Source: Pseudomonadota bacterium
Lineage (GTDB): Bacteria; Myxococcota; UBA9042; PHBI01
NCBI GenBank assembly: GCA_005788935.1
Contig: SYAK01000343.1
Span: forward strand, 1 to 5,806
Length of the DNA stretch: 5,806 nt
Reading direction: 5' to 3'
This document shows, one piece after another, positions 4,038 to 5,806 of the stretch (the stretch's first letter is position 1; every line of letters starts with the position of its first letter). The translations under genes were made by a program, and so were the position numbers. The notes below the pieces were generated by a model. That model saw nothing but the letters and a program-made list of their open reading frames with translations, did not search any database and was not told the DNA's origin.

Positions 4038-5806
4038 ATGCGACCCCGATTCACCCTACCCCCCCTGACCCGCGCGCTCACGCTGGTGCTCGCAGCGGTG
4101 CTCGCGGCCTGCGACGCGGGCGAGCTCGCTGCAACGGGCGCCTTCGACGCCGTGGGTGGGACCAGCCAGTCGGCCGACGCGGGCTTCGGGTCGGCCTCGG
4201 ACGAAGGCGTGCCGGCCGCGGGCGGGACCGCGGGCGACCCGGGGACGGACGCCAGCGCGCCAGCCGAGGACGTGCCGGACGCCGAACGCGCCGAGGACGT
4301 GGCGGCACCCGCTGGGCCTGCCGATGCGGATGACGCCGGGACACTGGCCGCGACAGGCGGCTGCGAGCCGGTCGGTGGTGCCCTCGCGGGCGATCCGCTC
4401 GTCATCCCGACCCAGGAGGGGCCGGTCGTCGGCCTGCTCCGAGACGGCCTCCGCAACTGGCGTGGCATCCCGTACGCCGCGCCGCCTGTCGGCGCCCTGC
4501 GTTTCAGGGCCCCCGCGCCCGCCCCCTGTCGCGCCGCCCCACACGTGGCCGCCGACTTCGGGCCGGTGTGTCCGCAGCCAGCTGCGTACGCCGAGACGAC
4601 GGGTGACGTCGGGGCGGTGACGGGTGACGAGGACTGCCTGACGCTCAACGTCTGGGCCCCGACGGCCGAGGTCTGCGGGGACGCGGGCTGCCCCGTGCTG
4701 GTCTACCTGCACGGCGGCGGCCACGTCGGTGGTGGGGCCTCGGTAAGGCTGCCAGGCGGCGGCGTCGTCTACGACGGGGCCGTCCTCGCTGGCGATCACG
4801 GGATCATCGTGGTGACGGTGCAGTCGCGCCTCGGGGCGCTCGGTTGGCTCGCTCACCCAGCCCTCGCGGCCGAGCAGCCCGAGGGACCGCTCGGCAACTA
4901 CGGGCTGCTCGACCAGCAGCGGGCGCTCGGCTGGATCCAGGGCAACATCGGGGCCTTCGGTGGCGACACGGCGCGGGTGACGCTCGCGGGGACGTCGGCG
5001 GGGGCCGTGCAGACAGCGCTGCACGTGGCCGCGCCGTCGAGTGTCGGGCTGTTTTCGCAGGCGGTCGTGATGAGCGGGGCGGCGACCGCGCGGACCCTCG
5101 AGGCGGCGCTGTCGGACGGCGAGCGGTCGATCGCGCGGACGGCGTGCGCGTCGCAGGCCCCGGACGCCCTGCTCGCGTGCCTCCGGCGGTTGCCGGTCGA
5201 GGTCATCGTGCAGGCGACGCATACGCCGCCGACCTTCACGTCGCCAACGCTCGGGCCGAGCGGGCGGCTTGGACCGACCCTCGACGGGCGCCTCCTGACG
5301 AGCGACCCGCTCGACCTCATCGGGCGGCGCTACGCGTCGAAGAACGCCGCGCCGCCAGCCATCCTCGTCGGCTCGAACGCCGAAGAGCTCGCCGGGTTGC
5401 TCGCGGTGACCGGCGTCACGGTCGAGCGCTGGCCCGAGGCCGTGCGCGCGCTGGTCGCCGCCCCGATGGCCGCTGCGAGCGGGCTGGACGTGCAGCGGAT
5501 CCTCGCCGAGATCCTCGCGATGTATCCGCTTGCGCGTTATGCGACTCCGGATGATGCGCTGGCGGATGTGTACACGGATCTCCGCTTCACCTGCCCCGCG
5601 CGGAGCCTGCTAGCGGCCACGAGCGGCCCCGAGGCGCGGTCGTGGCGCTACCTCTTCGCGCGGCGGGCCGCCACAGCGTCAGGGGTGCTGCCCGCCTCGC
5701 ACGGGCGCGAGGTCGTCTACTTCTTCGGGTCGTGGCGCAATCTCCCGGGCTATCGCCCCGCCGAGCCCGACATCAGGCTGTCGGACGCGATGGCCGCCGC
5801 GCTCGC
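4038..5806 (+). CDS. Lipoprotein carboxylesterase, type B, 3'-truncated
   Basis: Alpha/beta hydrolase of the carboxylesterase type-B (cholinesterase-like) family, expected to hydrolyse carboxylic esters outside the cytoplasm; the natural substrate cannot be read from sequence. 589 complete codons are visible and the frame is open at the right edge, so a short C-terminal part is missing. Residues 1-24 are a signal peptide ending in lipobox L-A-A-C with Cys25; Asp follows it. An acidic Ala/Gly/Asp linker runs to about 110. Family motifs follow: GIPYAAPPVG (143-152), EDCLTLNVW (from Glu198), oxyanion HGGG (225-228), a VVTVQSRLGALGWL strand, GNYGLLDQQRAL, and the nucleophile elbow G-T-S-A-G with Ser320. 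The acid is probably Glu450 (GSNAEE) and the base His555 (SHGRE). The triad is complete and its spacing matches cholinesterases. The elbow has Thr where most relatives have Glu, and the usual NYRLG reads QSRLG. The gene is divergent from holB. Confidence 0.93.
   Translation, partial: MRPRFTLPPLTRALTLVLAAVLAACDAGELAATGAFDAVGGTSQSADAGFGSASDEGVPAAGGTAGDPGTDASAPAEDVPDAERAEDVAAPAGPADADDAGTLAATGGCEPVGGALAGDPLVIPTQEGPVVGLLRDGLRNWRGIPYAAPPVGALRFRAPAPAPCRAAPHVAADFGPVCPQPAAYAETTGDVGAVTGDEDCLTLNVWAPTAEVCGDAGCPVLVYLHGGGHVGGGASVRLPGGGVVYDGAVLAGDHGIIVVTVQSRLGALGWLAHPALAAEQPEGPLGNYGLLDQQRALGWIQGNIGAFGGDTARVTLAGTSAGAVQTALHVAAPSSVGLFSQAVVMSGAATARTLEAALSDGERSIARTACASQAPDALLACLRRLPVEVIVQATHTPPTFTSPTLGPSGRLGPTLDGRLLTSDPLDLIGRRYASKNAAPPAILVGSNAEELAGLLAVTGVTVERWPEAVRALVAAPMAAASGLDVQRILAEILAMYPLARYATPDDALADVYTDLRFTCPARSLLAATSGPEARSWRYLFARRAATASGVLPASHGREVVYFFGSWRNLPGYRPAEPDIRLSDAMAAAL

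Noticed and set aside
1259..4333. 1024-codon open frame on the + strand
   Set aside because: It overlaps the repeat lipoprotein, holB and the esterase start in other frames. Its translation is Arg/Ser/Ala/Pro-rich with no family motif, typical of stop-poor GC-rich shadow frames.
4056..5222. 388-codon antisense open frame under the esterase
   Set aside because: The sense frame has a full set of esterase motifs with correct spacing; the antisense product is low-complexity and unrecognised.
4844..5554. 236-codon + strand frame inside the esterase
   Set aside because: Ala/Arg-rich shadow lying within a clearly conserved esterase frame.

Overview
This window is very GC-rich throughout, with third codon positions strongly C/G. 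It carries two predicted lipoproteins whose lipobox cysteine is followed by a long Asp/Ala/Gly-rich linker. That lipoprotein style, together with an FG-GAP/VCBS-like repeat protein and a secreted type-B carboxylesterase, suggests a delta-proteobacterial lineage such as Myxococcota or Bradymonadota. The lineage is inferred from style only, since no rRNA or other taxonomic marker is present.

Layout. Bases 1-813 (+) are the C-terminal two thirds of an alanine racemase (alr) whose start lies before the window. A 159-base gap (814-972) holds a striking 38-base palindrome with four evenly spaced TGNCA words, a second small hairpin, a possible promoter and a strong Shine-Dalgarno. Bases 973-2742 (+) encode a 589-residue lipoprotein with six tandem repeats of about 75 residues, each with a calcium-loop-like motif. 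It converges on holB (2771-3889, -), the DNA polymerase III delta' clamp-loader subunit; the 28-base gap between the stops is spanned by a small perfect hairpin. A 148-base divergent region (3890-4037) holds candidate promoters for both flanking genes, a perfect 10-bp tandem duplication and a terminator-like hairpin with T5. Bases 4038-5806 (+) encode a lipoprotein carboxylesterase (type B, alpha/beta hydrolase) with a complete Ser-Glu-His triad; it runs off the right edge.

The genes do not form one pathway. alr supplies D-alanine for peptidoglycan, holB is a replication gene standing alone as its own transcription unit, and the two lipoproteins are probably envelope or surface proteins. I see no mobile element, CRISPR array, tRNA or rRNA, and no convincing new multi-gene system. 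The items most worth following up are the TGNCA palindrome after alr, the six-repeat lipoprotein and the compact holB/esterase divergent region.
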